64,000 nucleotides of DNA from assembly GCF_016892625.1 (NCBI RefSeq), contig NZ_JAFEMW010000004.1:124001-188000 (forward strand), read 5' to 3'. The stretch's first letter is position 1, and the number at the start of each line of letters is the position of its first letter. The notes under the pieces are model-generated. The model worked only from the letters and a program-made list of their open reading frames with translations. It was not told where the DNA came from and made no database searches. Positions 8,728 to 16,129 of this stretch are shown here, piece after piece. Position numbers and translations under genes: made by a program. The stretch comes from Brevibacterium sp. RIT 803. GTDB lineage: Bacteria > Actinomycetota > Actinomycetes > Actinomycetales > Brevibacteriaceae.

Positions 8728-11201
8728 ACCTGCTCCTGGACTTTGACAGGGGTGAGGTGATCCGCGGACTGAGCGGGATCAATGCCGAGCTGTCCCAGCA
8801 GATCTTCTGCCGCTGCGGTGCCGAGTTCATCGGCGAGCCGAGCGAGCTCCTTGCCTGTGATCGACAGCTGATTCGCGCTGCCCGAGTCCAGATCCACGTC
8901 CGGAGTCATGGGCAGCGGGGCGCTCTGGCGAGTGCGGGCGAGGTTTCCGTCGTCATCGGCCATGACCGCGTCGACGACGAAGTCCGATCCCTGGATTGTG
9001 GCCAGCGCACCGATGGGGGCAGAACATCCGGCCTCCGCTCGGGACAGGATCGCCCGCTCGCAGGTCACGGCCAGGTCGGTGGCCTCATCATGGAGGCGCT
9101 TGAGCTGATCGCGGACCTCGGCATCGGCTGCCATGACCTCGTTGTCGAGGGCGAAGGGGCTGTCTGCTCCCCGCGTCTCAACGGCCAGGGCTCCCTGCCC
9201 GGGGGCGGGAAGCATCGTATCGAAGTCGAGGGAATCGGTGGCCTCGGCCAAGCGGCCGATACGGCGGACACCGGCCGCGGCCAGCACGACCGCGTCGAGC
9301 CGTCCGTCACGGACGTGGGCGATGCGTGTATCGACGTTTCCGCGGACCCCGCGGACCTCGATATCGGGTCTCGCGGCGCGCAGCTGCACCGCACGGCGCG
9401 GGGAGCCGGTGCCGACGACGCTGCCTGCGGGCAGATCCGCAAAGCTCAGACCGTCTCTGCCGATGAGGACATCGGCAGGGTCGACCCGGGGCGGGATCGC
9501 AGCCATCTGGATGCCGACCTCGGGGGTGGTGGGCAGGTCCTTCAGCGAATGCACTGCGATGTCGATCTTTCCCTGATGCAGTGCCTGCCGGACGGCGGAG
9601 ACGAAGACGCCGGTGCCGCCGAATCCGGTCAGGGGCGACATGTTGACATCGCCCTCGGTCACAACCTCGACGATCTCGACGCGCCAGCCGGTCAGTGCCG
9701 CCAGCTGGTGGGCGATCGCCGTGGACTGGGAGCGTGCGAGCTTCGAGCGGCGGGTGCCCAAGCGGATCGTGCGACCGGAGAAGTGCTCGGGTTCGACGAT
9801 GTCGAGGGTGTGGTCGGCAACGGGACGCACACCGTCGGCCTCAACGTGATTCGCGCTCGAGGCCGTGGCGATCTTGGTCTCTGGCTTCGCGATCGAGTGG
9901 GCGACCTTGTTCGTCGGCAGGTCGAAGAGCTGCATCAGCGCCTGCGCGTAGTCGACGTCGGAGTCGGTGACGGCCAGTTCCTTGACCTTGACCGTCGGCG
10001 TGTGGATCAGCTTCTCTGCCACACGGTGCAGGGACTTGCGGATCTCAGCGAAGGCCTTGTCATCGACATCGGCGCCGATCTTCTTCTCCAGGCGCTTCGT
10101 CTCCGCGGCGAGCACATCCTTGGCGTGGCTGCGCAGCGCCGTGACTGTGGGGGCGACCGATCGTTCCTTGGCACCGGACTCGAGCTTGGCCAGCTCCTCC
10201 TGAATGATCGCACGCACCGACTCGACGGTTTCGACGACCGCAGCGTCACGCTGGTTCGCGGAGCTGGTGAGCATGGTCCGGATCTCGGCGAGACCGAAGA
10301 GCGCGACGTGTTCGAACTCGCGCACCGTGGGGTCGATGTCGTGGGGCAGGGCGAGGTCGACGAAGGCCTTGTTCGCTGCTCCTTTGGGATTCTGGGACAG
10401 ACCGGCCTGTATGTCCTCACGGGTGACCACGACTTCCCGGGCACCGGTGCAGGAGATGATGAGGTCGGCGTCGGCGATCTCCTCGGCGAGGATTCGGGAG
10501 GTCAGTTCGCGGGCGCGTCCGCCCACTTCGGCGACGAGGCGCTCTGCTTTGTCCACGGTCCTGTTGAGCACCGTGGTCTGCGCCACGCCCTCCTTGTGCA
10601 GGCTCGAAACGACAAGGCCCGACATGGCTCCGGCACCGATGACCAGCGCATTCGCGGCCCGCAGAGATCCGATGTGGGCCTGGGCGGCTTCGAGTGCGGC
10701 GCTGAAGAGCGAGCGGGCGACCTCGTCGAGCCCGGTCTCCGAATGCGCTCTTTTGCCCACCCGCAGGCTCTGCTGCAGTGCATGCGAGAGGTCGGAGGTC
10801 AGTGCTCCGGCCGACAGCGACTCGGTGAATGTCGAGCGCAGCTGTCCCAGGATCTGGGCTTCGCCGATCGCCATCGAATCAAGACCGCAGGAGACTTTGA
10901 GCAGGTGCTCCAGGGCTTGAGCATCGTAGTGGGCGTAGAAGTGCCCGGCGATGTCCTGCCATTCCTTGTCGATGGAGGAGACAAGGGCATTGCCGAGATC
11001 GGCAAGTCCTCCGTGGAAGGCGGTGACATCGGCGATGAGCTCCAGGCGGTTGCACGTCGAGAGAACCGCGAGTCCCTCCACATTGTCGCCGGCCAAAGCG
11101 TCGGCGCGCAGTGCTCCGACCTCACCGGTGCCGAATGCGAGGGCGTCCAACATGTCGATCGGGGCCGACTGATGGGAAATGCCGAGAACCAAGAGAGTCA
11201 A
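8724..11201 (-). CDS. hemA-hemC: Fused glutamyl-tRNA reductase / hydroxymethylbilane synthase (HemA-HemC)
   Basis: A single 825-residue reading frame holding two normally separate heme enzymes. Residues 1-430 are glutamyl-tRNA reductase: catalytic Cys50 in LSTCNRLEL, SCGLDSMAIGEAQILGQ, and the NADPH motif IGAGAMSG. Residues 430-475 are a low-complexity linker. Residues 476-820 are porphobilinogen deaminase: RLGTRRSKLA, HSLKDLPT, GTGSPRRAVQLR, MLPAPGQGALAVE, and dipyrromethane cofactor Cys726 in EAGCSAPIGA. Both halves keep their catalytic residues, so both should be active. The start is TTG at 11201, overlapping the rex stop by four bases (TTGA). I see no frameshift or internal stop. HemL and HemB, which act between the two halves, are encoded in the same cluster. 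Confidence 0.94.
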   Translation of the reverse strand: MTLLVLGISHQSAPIDMLDALAFGTGEVGALRADALAGDNVEGLAVLSTCNRLELIADVTAFHGGLADLGNALVSSIDKEWQDIAGHFYAHYDAQALEHLLKVSCGLDSMAIGEAQILGQLRSTFTESLSAGALTSDLSHALQQSLRVGKRAHSETGLDEVARSLFSAALEAAQAHIGSLRAANALVIGAGAMSGLVVSSLHKEGVAQTTVLNRTVDKAERLVAEVGGRARELTSRILAEEIADADLIISCTGAREVVVTREDIQAGLSQNPKGAANKAFVDLALPHDIDPTVREFEHVALFGLAEIRTMLTSSANQRDAAVVETVESVRAIIQEELAKLESGAKERSVAPTVTALRSHAKDVLAAETKRLEKKIGADVDDKAFAEIRKSLHRVAEKLIHTPTVKVKELAVTDSDVDYAQALMQLFDLPTNKVAHSIAKPETKIATASSANHVEADGVRPVADHTLDIVEPEHFSGRTIRLGTRRSKLARSQSTAIAHQLAALTGWRVEIVEVVTEGDVNMSPLTGFGGTGVFVSAVRQALHQGKIDIAVHSLKDLPTTPEVGIQMAAIPPRVDPADVLIGRDGLSFADLPAGSVVGTGSPRRAVQLRAARPDIEVRGVRGNVDTRIAHVRDGRLDAVVLAAAGVRRIGRLAEATDSLDFDTMLPAPGQGALAVETRGADSPFALDNEVMAADAEVRDQLKRLHDEATDLAVTCERAILSRAEAGCSAPIGALATIQGSDFVVDAVMADDDGNLARTRQSAPLPMTPDVDLDSGSANQLSITGKELARLADELGTAAAEDLLGQLGIDPAQSADHLTPVKVQEQV

Positions 11202-11893
11202 TTCCTGTGCTCCTCAAAACCTGGGTTGAGCGGTGCCGAATCTAGCGCCGAATAGTATGCGAGTACTTGCAGCTCACTGGCCAGATCGACTTGATGCACT
11301 CGGATCGAATCCGGAGCGTCGAGCACGGTGGGTGCGAAGTTCAGGATCCCGCGCACGCCTGCCTCGGCGGCGATATGAGCCGCCGCCGGTGCCGCGGACG
11401 CGGGTACTGCCATGACGACGAGGTCGATGTCCTCGGGCCAGGTGGCAAGTTCGGTGAGGTCTGAGACCGGCAGAGTACCGATCACGGTTCCGATCTTGGC
11501 CTCATCGGTGTCGAAGATTGCGGTGAGTGAAAGTCCGCGGCGTTTGAATCCTGCGTAGTCTGCCAGGGCTGAGCCCAGGCGACCGGCGCCGATGATGGCA
11601 ACGGTGCGCGACCGGTCGAGACCGAGGAATGTGCGCAGAGTCGAGGCGAGATCCTCACAGGAGTAGCCGACCCCGCGCCGACCCGAGCGTCCCAGCTGGG
11701 ACAGGTCCTTGCGCAGAATCGACGACGACACACCGCTGCGGGCCGCCAACGCCTCCGAGGAGATCGTTGACTGACCCGTTGCAGCGATCGTCTCAACCGT
11801 CTGCAGGTAGATCGGGAGTCGGGAGATGACGCGTTCGGGCACGTCCTTTCGGACGACACCCTCAATGCTGTTGGCGGACAGAATCTCGCCCAC
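11198..11893 (-). CDS. rex: Redox-sensing transcriptional repressor Rex
   Basis: A 231-residue Rex protein that senses the NADH/NAD+ ratio. The N-terminal winged helix spans residues 20-80, with SSSILRKDLSQLGRSGRRGVGY as the recognition and wing region. The Rossmann domain follows with IGAGRLGSAL (residues 101-110) and FDTDEAKIG. The start is GTG at 11893, behind a good AAGGAG site. It lies directly before the hemA-hemC fusion. Rex next to hemA is a known actinobacterial arrangement that ties heme and cytochrome production to respiratory state. I looked for a classical Rex operator (TTGTGA dyad) upstream of the cluster and found none. Confidence 0.94.
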   Translation of the reverse strand: MGEILSANSIEGVVRKDVPERVISRLPIYLQTVETIAATGQSTISSEALAARSGVSSSILRKDLSQLGRSGRRGVGYSCEDLASTLRTFLGLDRSRTVAIIGAGRLGSALADYAGFKRRGLSLTAIFDTDEAKIGTVIGTLPVSDLTELATWPEDIDLVVMAVPASAAPAAAHIAAEAGVRGILNFAPTVLDAPDSIRVHQVDLASELQVLAYYSALDSAPLNPGFEEHRN

Positions 11894-11920
11894 GAAAACG
11901 CGTCACTCCTTCAAACGATC

Positions 11921-12166
11921 TCATGCGCCCAGAGCCTCAAGTGCTCTCGACAGCCGGCCCGAATCGACCCGATGGAAGCTGTGCTGCCGGCCGTTGAGCA
12001 GGACCACTGGGACATCCCAGCCGTACTGTCCGGCAAGATCATCATCGGTATCGATGTCGATCTCACTCACGCTGACGTCTCTGCCGGCCACAGCCTCGGC
12101 GATGGTATCCCTTGCGATCTCGCACAGGTGGCAGTCGGCGCGTGTCAGGAAGGTCAATGTGACCAC
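11921..12166 (-). CDS. Glutaredoxin-like protein (DUF836 type)
   Basis: An 81-residue thioredoxin-fold protein with the redox motif CHLC in LTFLTRADCHLCE. The middle has DIDTDDDLAGQYGWDVPVVL, giving the cis-proline of the fold (VPVV). Proteins of this type are found beside rex and hemA in actinobacteria; their partner is unknown. I chose the GTG at 12166 because GAGGAG precedes it by six bases. The frame is open to a TTG at 12193, but that start would sit inside the hairpin of the terminator at 12192-12221. The gene is 27 bases upstream of rex and heads the redox/heme operon. Confidence 0.85.
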   Translation of the reverse strand: MVTLTFLTRADCHLCEIARDTIAEAVAGRDVSVSEIDIDTDDDLAGQYGWDVPVVLLNGRQHSFHRVDSGRLSRALEALGA

Positions 12167-12191
12167 TGCGCACTCCTCATCGGGCGACAAC

Positions 12192-12221
12192 AAACCCCGC
12201 CGAATTCAGATTCGAGCGGGG
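12192..12221 (-). terminator. Rho-independent terminator after bS22
   Basis: On the minus strand CCCCGC pairs with GCGGGG around an inner CGAAT/ATTCG stem with loop CTGA, followed by TTTGTTGT. It lies 20 bases after the bS22 stop and only about 25 bases before the glutaredoxin start. There is no room for an ordinary promoter between it and the next gene, so read-through or attenuation probably feeds the heme cluster. Confidence 0.7.
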
Positions 12222-12241
12222 GCGTAGGACCGTGTCCGGTC

Positions 12242-12340
12242 TTACTTCTTGTTGCGACGCTGGTGACGTGTCTTGCGAAGCTGCTTACGGTGCTTCTTCT
12301 TCGACATACGCTTGCGGCGCTTCTTGATGACTGAGCCCAC
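12242..12340 (-). CDS. Small ribosomal protein bS22 (AURKAIP1/COX24-domain protein)
   Basis: A 32-residue, extremely basic protein, MGSVIKKRRKRMSKKKHRKQ and on to RRNKK. It matches the AURKAIP1/COX24 family, identified in mycobacteria as the small-subunit protein bS22. The start is GTG at 12340 behind AAGGGG; the frame is open further upstream, but that part has no similarity to the family. It is followed by its own terminator at 12192-12221 and preceded by a promoter candidate at 12408-12437. In mycobacteria the same tiny gene lies close to proC and the hem cluster. It is easily missed because of its size, but the identification is strong. Confidence 0.9.
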   Translation of the reverse strand: MGSVIKKRRKRMSKKKHRKQLRKTRHQRRNKK

Positions 12341-12407
12341 GCGGGTACCCCTTGTGATCGTCGGTGGAGGTGAACATCTGGTGCCCACCCTTTGAACTAA
12401 CCGTGCA

Positions 12408-12437
12408 ATTCTATCGCTTGGGCCTCTGCTTTCCCAA
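12408..12437 (-). promoter_or_regulatory. Candidate promoter of bS22 and possibly the heme cluster
   Basis: A minus-strand TAGAAT (12408-12413) lies 18 bases after TTGGGA (12432-12437). It is positioned to start transcription about 60 bases before the bS22 GTG. Between here and the acuC stop at 12559 I see nothing else except the small duplication described separately. Confidence 0.45.
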
Positions 12438-12533
12438 AACTGTGTCCAGATCCACAGCCCTACTGGCACGATCCGCGGATTGGCGGTCTCGCGATCACGG
12501 GGGACGCAAGCCTCAGTGGAAGCAGGCGGCCGA

Positions 12534-12574
12534 CTTCAGTCGAAATAGGCGACTGGCTTCAGTCGAAATAGGCG
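12534..12574. repeat. Direct duplication at the 3' end of acuC
   Basis: The 18-base string CTTCAGTCGAAATAGGCG occurs at 12534-12551 and again at 12557-12574. The second copy spans the acuC stop codon and its last codons; the first lies just beyond it. It looks like a small slippage duplication that left the reading frame intact. Confidence 0.75.
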
Positions 12575-13755
12575 TCGAGGCCGAAGAACGGGAACAGGTT
12601 CTTGCGGGTGCCCATCACGGCGCGGTCGAGTTCGGATTCGGGGTCGAACCCGTTGGACCAGCGGGTGAATGTGCCATCGAATCCATCGGTCATCGACAGG
12701 GGCGCTTCCCGCCCGGTCTTCGTCTGCGCGTAGTTGGCCCAGCGGCCCGGAATGCGGGCACCTGGATCGATGTCGAGCCCTGCGGAGATCGCGAGCACAT
12801 TGGTCCAGGCTCGGGGCACCACGTCGATGATCGCGTAGCCCCCTCCCCCGGTCGCCAGCCATTTTCCGTCGGTGTATTCGGCGGCCAGGTCGCGGACCCA
12901 TTCGGTGGCCACCCGCATCGCATCGACGCTCAGTCGCATGTGTGTCAGCGGGTCGCTGCGGTGTCCGTCGCAGCCGTGCTGGGAGATGATGACCTGCGGT
13001 TCGAATCCGCCGATGATCGCGGGGATCGTCGCGTCGAAGGCCCGCAGCCATTCCGCGTCGAGCGTGCGCGGAGGCAGTGCGATGTTCGCCGCCGAGGCGG
13101 CCGCGCGGAGTCCGCCGATCTCGGCGGGGAAGCCGGAGCCGGGGAAGAGGAACTTCCCCGATTCGTGCATCGAGACCGTGAGCACTCGAGGGTCGTCCCA
13201 GAAGAACTTCTCAACGCCGTCCCCGTGGTGGGCGTCGAGGTCGATGTAGGCGATGCGTTCGTATCCCGCTTTGAGGAATTCGGTGATGGCCCCGGCGATG
13301 TCGTTGTACACGCAGAACCCACTGGCGTGATCGGGCATCGCATGGTGCATTCCGCCGGTGAAGTTCACGGCGTGGGAGTAGTCCCCGGAGATGATCGCCC
13401 GCGCCGAGTCCACCGAGCCCTGGAACAGCATCGCCGAGGCGGCATGCATGTTGTCGAATCCGGGAACATCCTCGGTGCCGATGCCGTACTTCTTCGCTTC
13501 CTCATCGCTGAGGTCGGCGCCGGCGCCGACCTTCTTCACCGCGGCGATGAAGTCCGCATCATGGAGATTCGCCAGCGTGTCCTCTTCGACCCCACCGATG
13601 CCGTGGATATGAACGTTGTCGGCATCGAAGAGGCCGAAGTCCATGGCCAACTTCGCAGTCAGATCAAGTCTGAGGGGGTGCATGGGATGGCTGGGACCGA
13701 AGTTGTACCCGGTCACCGCGTCGTCCCAGACGACATATACATCGCTATCGGCCAT
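12559..13755 (-). CDS. acuC: Acetoin utilization protein AcuC (class I histone deacetylase family)
   Basis: A 398-residue zinc-dependent deacylase-fold protein. The family signature is clear: GGMHHAMPDHASGFCVYND, then YIDLDAHHGDGVEKFF, which carries metal-binding aspartate and histidine residues, and SQHGCDGHRSDPLTHM with a further metal aspartate. In bacilli AcuC deacetylates acetyl-CoA synthetase; the same role is plausible here but not shown. I chose the ATG at 13755 (MADSDVYVVWDD) because it matches the family start. Upstream options are ATG 13764 and GTG 13776, the last of which would overlap the divergent trkH frame. The 3' end carries a small duplication. Confidence 0.9.
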   Translation of the reverse strand: MADSDVYVVWDDAVTGYNFGPSHPMHPLRLDLTAKLAMDFGLFDADNVHIHGIGGVEEDTLANLHDADFIAAVKKVGAGADLSDEEAKKYGIGTEDVPGFDNMHAASAMLFQGSVDSARAIISGDYSHAVNFTGGMHHAMPDHASGFCVYNDIAGAITEFLKAGYERIAYIDLDAHHGDGVEKFFWDDPRVLTVSMHESGKFLFPGSGFPAEIGGLRAAASAANIALPPRTLDAEWLRAFDATIPAIIGGFEPQVIISQHGCDGHRSDPLTHMRLSVDAMRVATEWVRDLAAEYTDGKWLATGGGGYAIIDVVPRAWTNVLAISAGLDIDPGARIPGRWANYAQTKTGREAPLSMTDGFDGTFTRWSNGFDPESELDRAVMGTRKNLFPFFGLDAYFD

Positions 13756-13823
13756 GAGCACCATGCTATATGGCACAGCTCACCTACGGAGATTCGCACG
13801 CTTCGGGATCTACCATAGAGTCT

Positions 13824-15233
13824 GTGTCCAAGAATTCCCCGCAGCGCTTCGACCGGATCCTGCGCCCTGGCCGGTGGGTCCGCGACTTCGTCGACGACCT
13901 CGCCGTTGCCTCGCCGGCTCGCCTGGCGATCGGATCCTTCGTCGCAGTGGTGGCGTTCTTCGCGATCCTTCTGATGCTGCCTGCGAGCATGCGCGATCCG
14001 GGCTCAGTTCCTCAGGCCGAGCACATTGCGAACGCGGTGTTCGTGGCCGTCTCGGCCGTCTGTGTGACGGGACTGACCCCGGTCGTGACGGAGAGCTACT
14101 GGTCAGATTTCGGCGTCTCGGTCATCACCGCCGGCATCCAGGTGGGTGGCCTGGGCATCCTCACCCTCGCCTCTGTGCTGGGCATGGCGGTCTCCCGTCG
14201 GCTGGGTGTCCGGCAGCGCCTCATCGCCCAACAGGCAACCTCGGCGCTCAATCTGGGCCAGGTCGGCACGCTGCTGAAGACCGTTGTGATCACCATCTTC
14301 ACCGCCGAGGCGATCCTTGCCGTGCTGTTCTTCCCACGATTCCTCATGCGTGGGGAGGAGATCGGTGACGCCGTCTGGTATTCGGTGTTCTACTCGATCT
14401 CGGCATTCAACAACGCCGGATTCACGATCCACCCCGGCGGTGGTGCCTATTTCGCTTCGGACCCGTGGATTCTCTCGCTGCTCATGCTCGGCGTCTTCGT
14501 GGGCGCGTTGGGGTTCCCCGTTGTGCTCATGATCGCTATGCAGTGGAATCATCCGAGCAAGTGGGACCTGCACACGAAGCTGACGCTGACGACGACCACC
14601 GCAGTCCTGGCCATCGGCCTGCTGTTCCTTCTCATCTTCGAGTCCGCGAATCCGGCCACCCTGGGCGACAAGAACGCGGGACACACCTTCGTCGAGGTCC
14701 TCTTCATGGCGGTGATGCCGCGCTCGGGAGGATTCTCGACCATGGACATCGCGGATATGAGTCAGTCCTCGCACCTGCTCATGGATCTCATGATGTTCAT
14801 CGGCGGTGGATCATCGTCGACGGCCGGCGGAATCAAGGTCACGACGGTCGCCGTGCTGGTCCTGGCCGCATATACCGAGGCCCGCGGCATGCAGGATGTG
14901 CATGTCTTCGGTCGGCGTCTGACCTCATCGACGATCAAGCTCTCGATCTCGGTTCTCCTCACCGGCGCGATCATCGTCTTCATTGGGACCCTGGCGATGC
15001 TGCAGATCAGCGCCGAACCACTGGACAAGGTGCTGTTCGAGGTGATCTCCGCATTCGGCACTGTGGGCCTGAGCTCCGGGGTGTCATCAACAGTCAATGA
15101 CGCGGGCCTGTACTGCCTGTCCGTGATCATGCTCATCGGCCGTCTGGGTACGATTACACTGGCGGCAGCCCTGTCCATGCAGGACTCGGTGCGCCTGTAC
15201 CGCTATCCCGAAGAAAGGCCGGTCGTTGGCTAA
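13824..15233 (+). CDS. TrkH/KtrB-family potassium uptake protein
   Basis: A membrane subunit of a Trk/Ktr potassium transporter, about 469 residues from GTG 13824. The four selectivity-filter-like repeats can be seen, for example SAVCVTGLTPV, SAFNNAGFTIH, MPRSGGFST and SAFGTVGLSSG, each followed by a pore helix partner. The frame is open up to ATG 13770, but that start would leave only 14 bases to the divergent acuC start and has no ribosome site, so I prefer the internal GTG, possibly read from a near-leaderless transcript. The gene overlaps the following trkA-like gene by eight bases, showing a two-gene operon. Confidence 0.9.
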   Translation: MSKNSPQRFDRILRPGRWVRDFVDDLAVASPARLAIGSFVAVVAFFAILLMLPASMRDPGSVPQAEHIANAVFVAVSAVCVTGLTPVVTESYWSDFGVSVITAGIQVGGLGILTLASVLGMAVSRRLGVRQRLIAQQATSALNLGQVGTLLKTVVITIFTAEAILAVLFFPRFLMRGEEIGDAVWYSVFYSISAFNNAGFTIHPGGGAYFASDPWILSLLMLGVFVGALGFPVVLMIAMQWNHPSKWDLHTKLTLTTTTAVLAIGLLFLLIFESANPATLGDKNAGHTFVEVLFMAVMPRSGGFSTMDIADMSQSSHLLMDLMMFIGGGSSSTAGGIKVTTVAVLVLAAYTEARGMQDVHVFGRRLTSSTIKLSISVLLTGAIIVFIGTLAMLQISAEPLDKVLFEVISAFGTVGLSSGVSSTVNDAGLYCLSVIMLIGRLGTITLAAALSMQDSVRLYRYPEERPVVG

Positions 15234-15888
15234 CGAAAACACCTCAATCCTGGTCATCGGACTCGGACGCTTCGGGTCATCGACCGCGACCACCCTAGCT
15301 AAACTGGGCCGCGAGGTCATGGCGATCGAACACAGCGCCGAGCTGGTCAAGGACTGGAGCGGAAAGCTCACCCATGTCGTCGAGGCCGATGCCACCAACA
15401 TCGATGCGCTGCGACAAGTCGGCGCCGGCGATTTCTCCACAGCGGTGGTCGGCATCGGCACCTCGATCGAGGACAGCGTGCTCACGACGGCCAACCTCGT
15501 CGATCTGGGCGTGAGTCAGGTGTGGGCGAAGGCCATCTCCCCCTCACACGGCAAGATCCTCCACCGCATCGGTGCACACCATGTCCTCTACCCCGAATCC
15601 GATGCTGGCCGGCGGGTGGCGCACCTGGTGAGTTCGCGGATGATGGAGTACATCGAATTCGACGAAGGTCACTTCGCGGTCGTGAAGATGCGTCCCCCTC
15701 GTGAGATCCAGGGGTTCACTCTCAGCGAATCCGGCGTGCGCGACAAGTACGGAGTCACGATCGTGGGCATCAAGAGCCCTGGTCGCGACTTCACATACGC
15801 CGAGCCCACGACCCGCGTCGGTAAGCAGGACCTGCTCATCGTCGCCGGCCACGTGGAGCTGCTGGGGCGCTTCGCCGGACGACCATAG
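15226..15888 (+). CDS. TrkA/KtrA-family potassium channel regulatory subunit
   Basis: A 220-residue cytoplasmic RCK protein that gates the adjacent TrkH/KtrB subunit. The N-terminal Rossmann domain starts ILVIGLGRFGSSTA (residues 8-21), and its acidic residue at the end of the second strand lies in AIEHSAEL. The C-terminal TrkA_C domain covers about residues 140-218. The start is TTG at 15226, inside the end of trkH, with AAGAAAGG as the ribosome site. No further genes follow on this strand. Confidence 0.93.
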   Translation: MANENTSILVIGLGRFGSSTATTLAKLGREVMAIEHSAELVKDWSGKLTHVVEADATNIDALRQVGAGDFSTAVVGIGTSIEDSVLTTANLVDLGVSQVWAKAISPSHGKILHRIGAHHVLYPESDAGRRVAHLVSSRMMEYIEFDEGHFAVVKMRPPREIQGFTLSESGVRDKYGVTIVGIKSPGRDFTYAEPTTRVGKQDLLIVAGHVELLGRFAGRP

Positions 15889-15914
15889 GACAACTGCGCC
15901 AAGGCCAACCTCAG

Positions 15915-15989
15915 CCGCAGCCGCAGGCGAAGCTAAGCCGCAGCCGCAGGCGAAGCGCAGGCGAAGCTAAGCCGCAGCCGCAGGCGAAG
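15915..15989. repeat. Three copies of an 18-bp GC-rich repeat after trkA
   Basis: CCGCAGCCGCAGGCGAAG occurs three times, at 15915-15932, 15938-15955 and 15972-15989, with CTAAG spacers and a partial unit between. It lies just after the trkA stop (15888) in a 241-base gene-free stretch. No coding role is seen. Confidence 0.8.
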
Positions 15990-16047
15990 CGCAGGCGCGA
16001 GCCAGCGCCCGCGCCCCACGGTCTGGCGAACTGCACCAGCTTGCTGA

Positions 16048-16087
16048 AAGTGCATAGGTAGAGCACTTGTGCACTACCTATGCACTT
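16048..16087. repeat. 40-bp palindromic element, left copy
   Basis: Arms AAGTGCATAGGTAG (16048-16061) and CTACCTATGCACTT (16074-16087) are perfect 14-base inverted repeats. Inside them GCAC-TT-GTGC makes a second small stem, so almost all 40 bases pair. It lies 42 bases beyond the stop of the AbiEi/DUF559-like gene. A related copy lies upstream of that gene at 17476-17515. It could serve as a terminator, a protein-binding site or the end of a mobile unit. Confidence 0.85.
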
Positions 16088-16129
16088 ATGCCAAGTGGTT
16101 GCTTCGCAGCGGCGTCAATATGCTCGCAT

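Noticed and set aside
8682..11255. Plus-strand open frame of 857 codons opposite hemAC
   Set aside because: It is the mirror of the HemA-HemC gene caused by high GC; it has no family motifs, and the minus strand carries full catalytic signatures.
12341..12440. Rex operator upstream of the redox/heme operon
   Set aside because: TTGTGA occurs at 12352 but its partner half is missing at the right spacing, so I do not call a Rex site.
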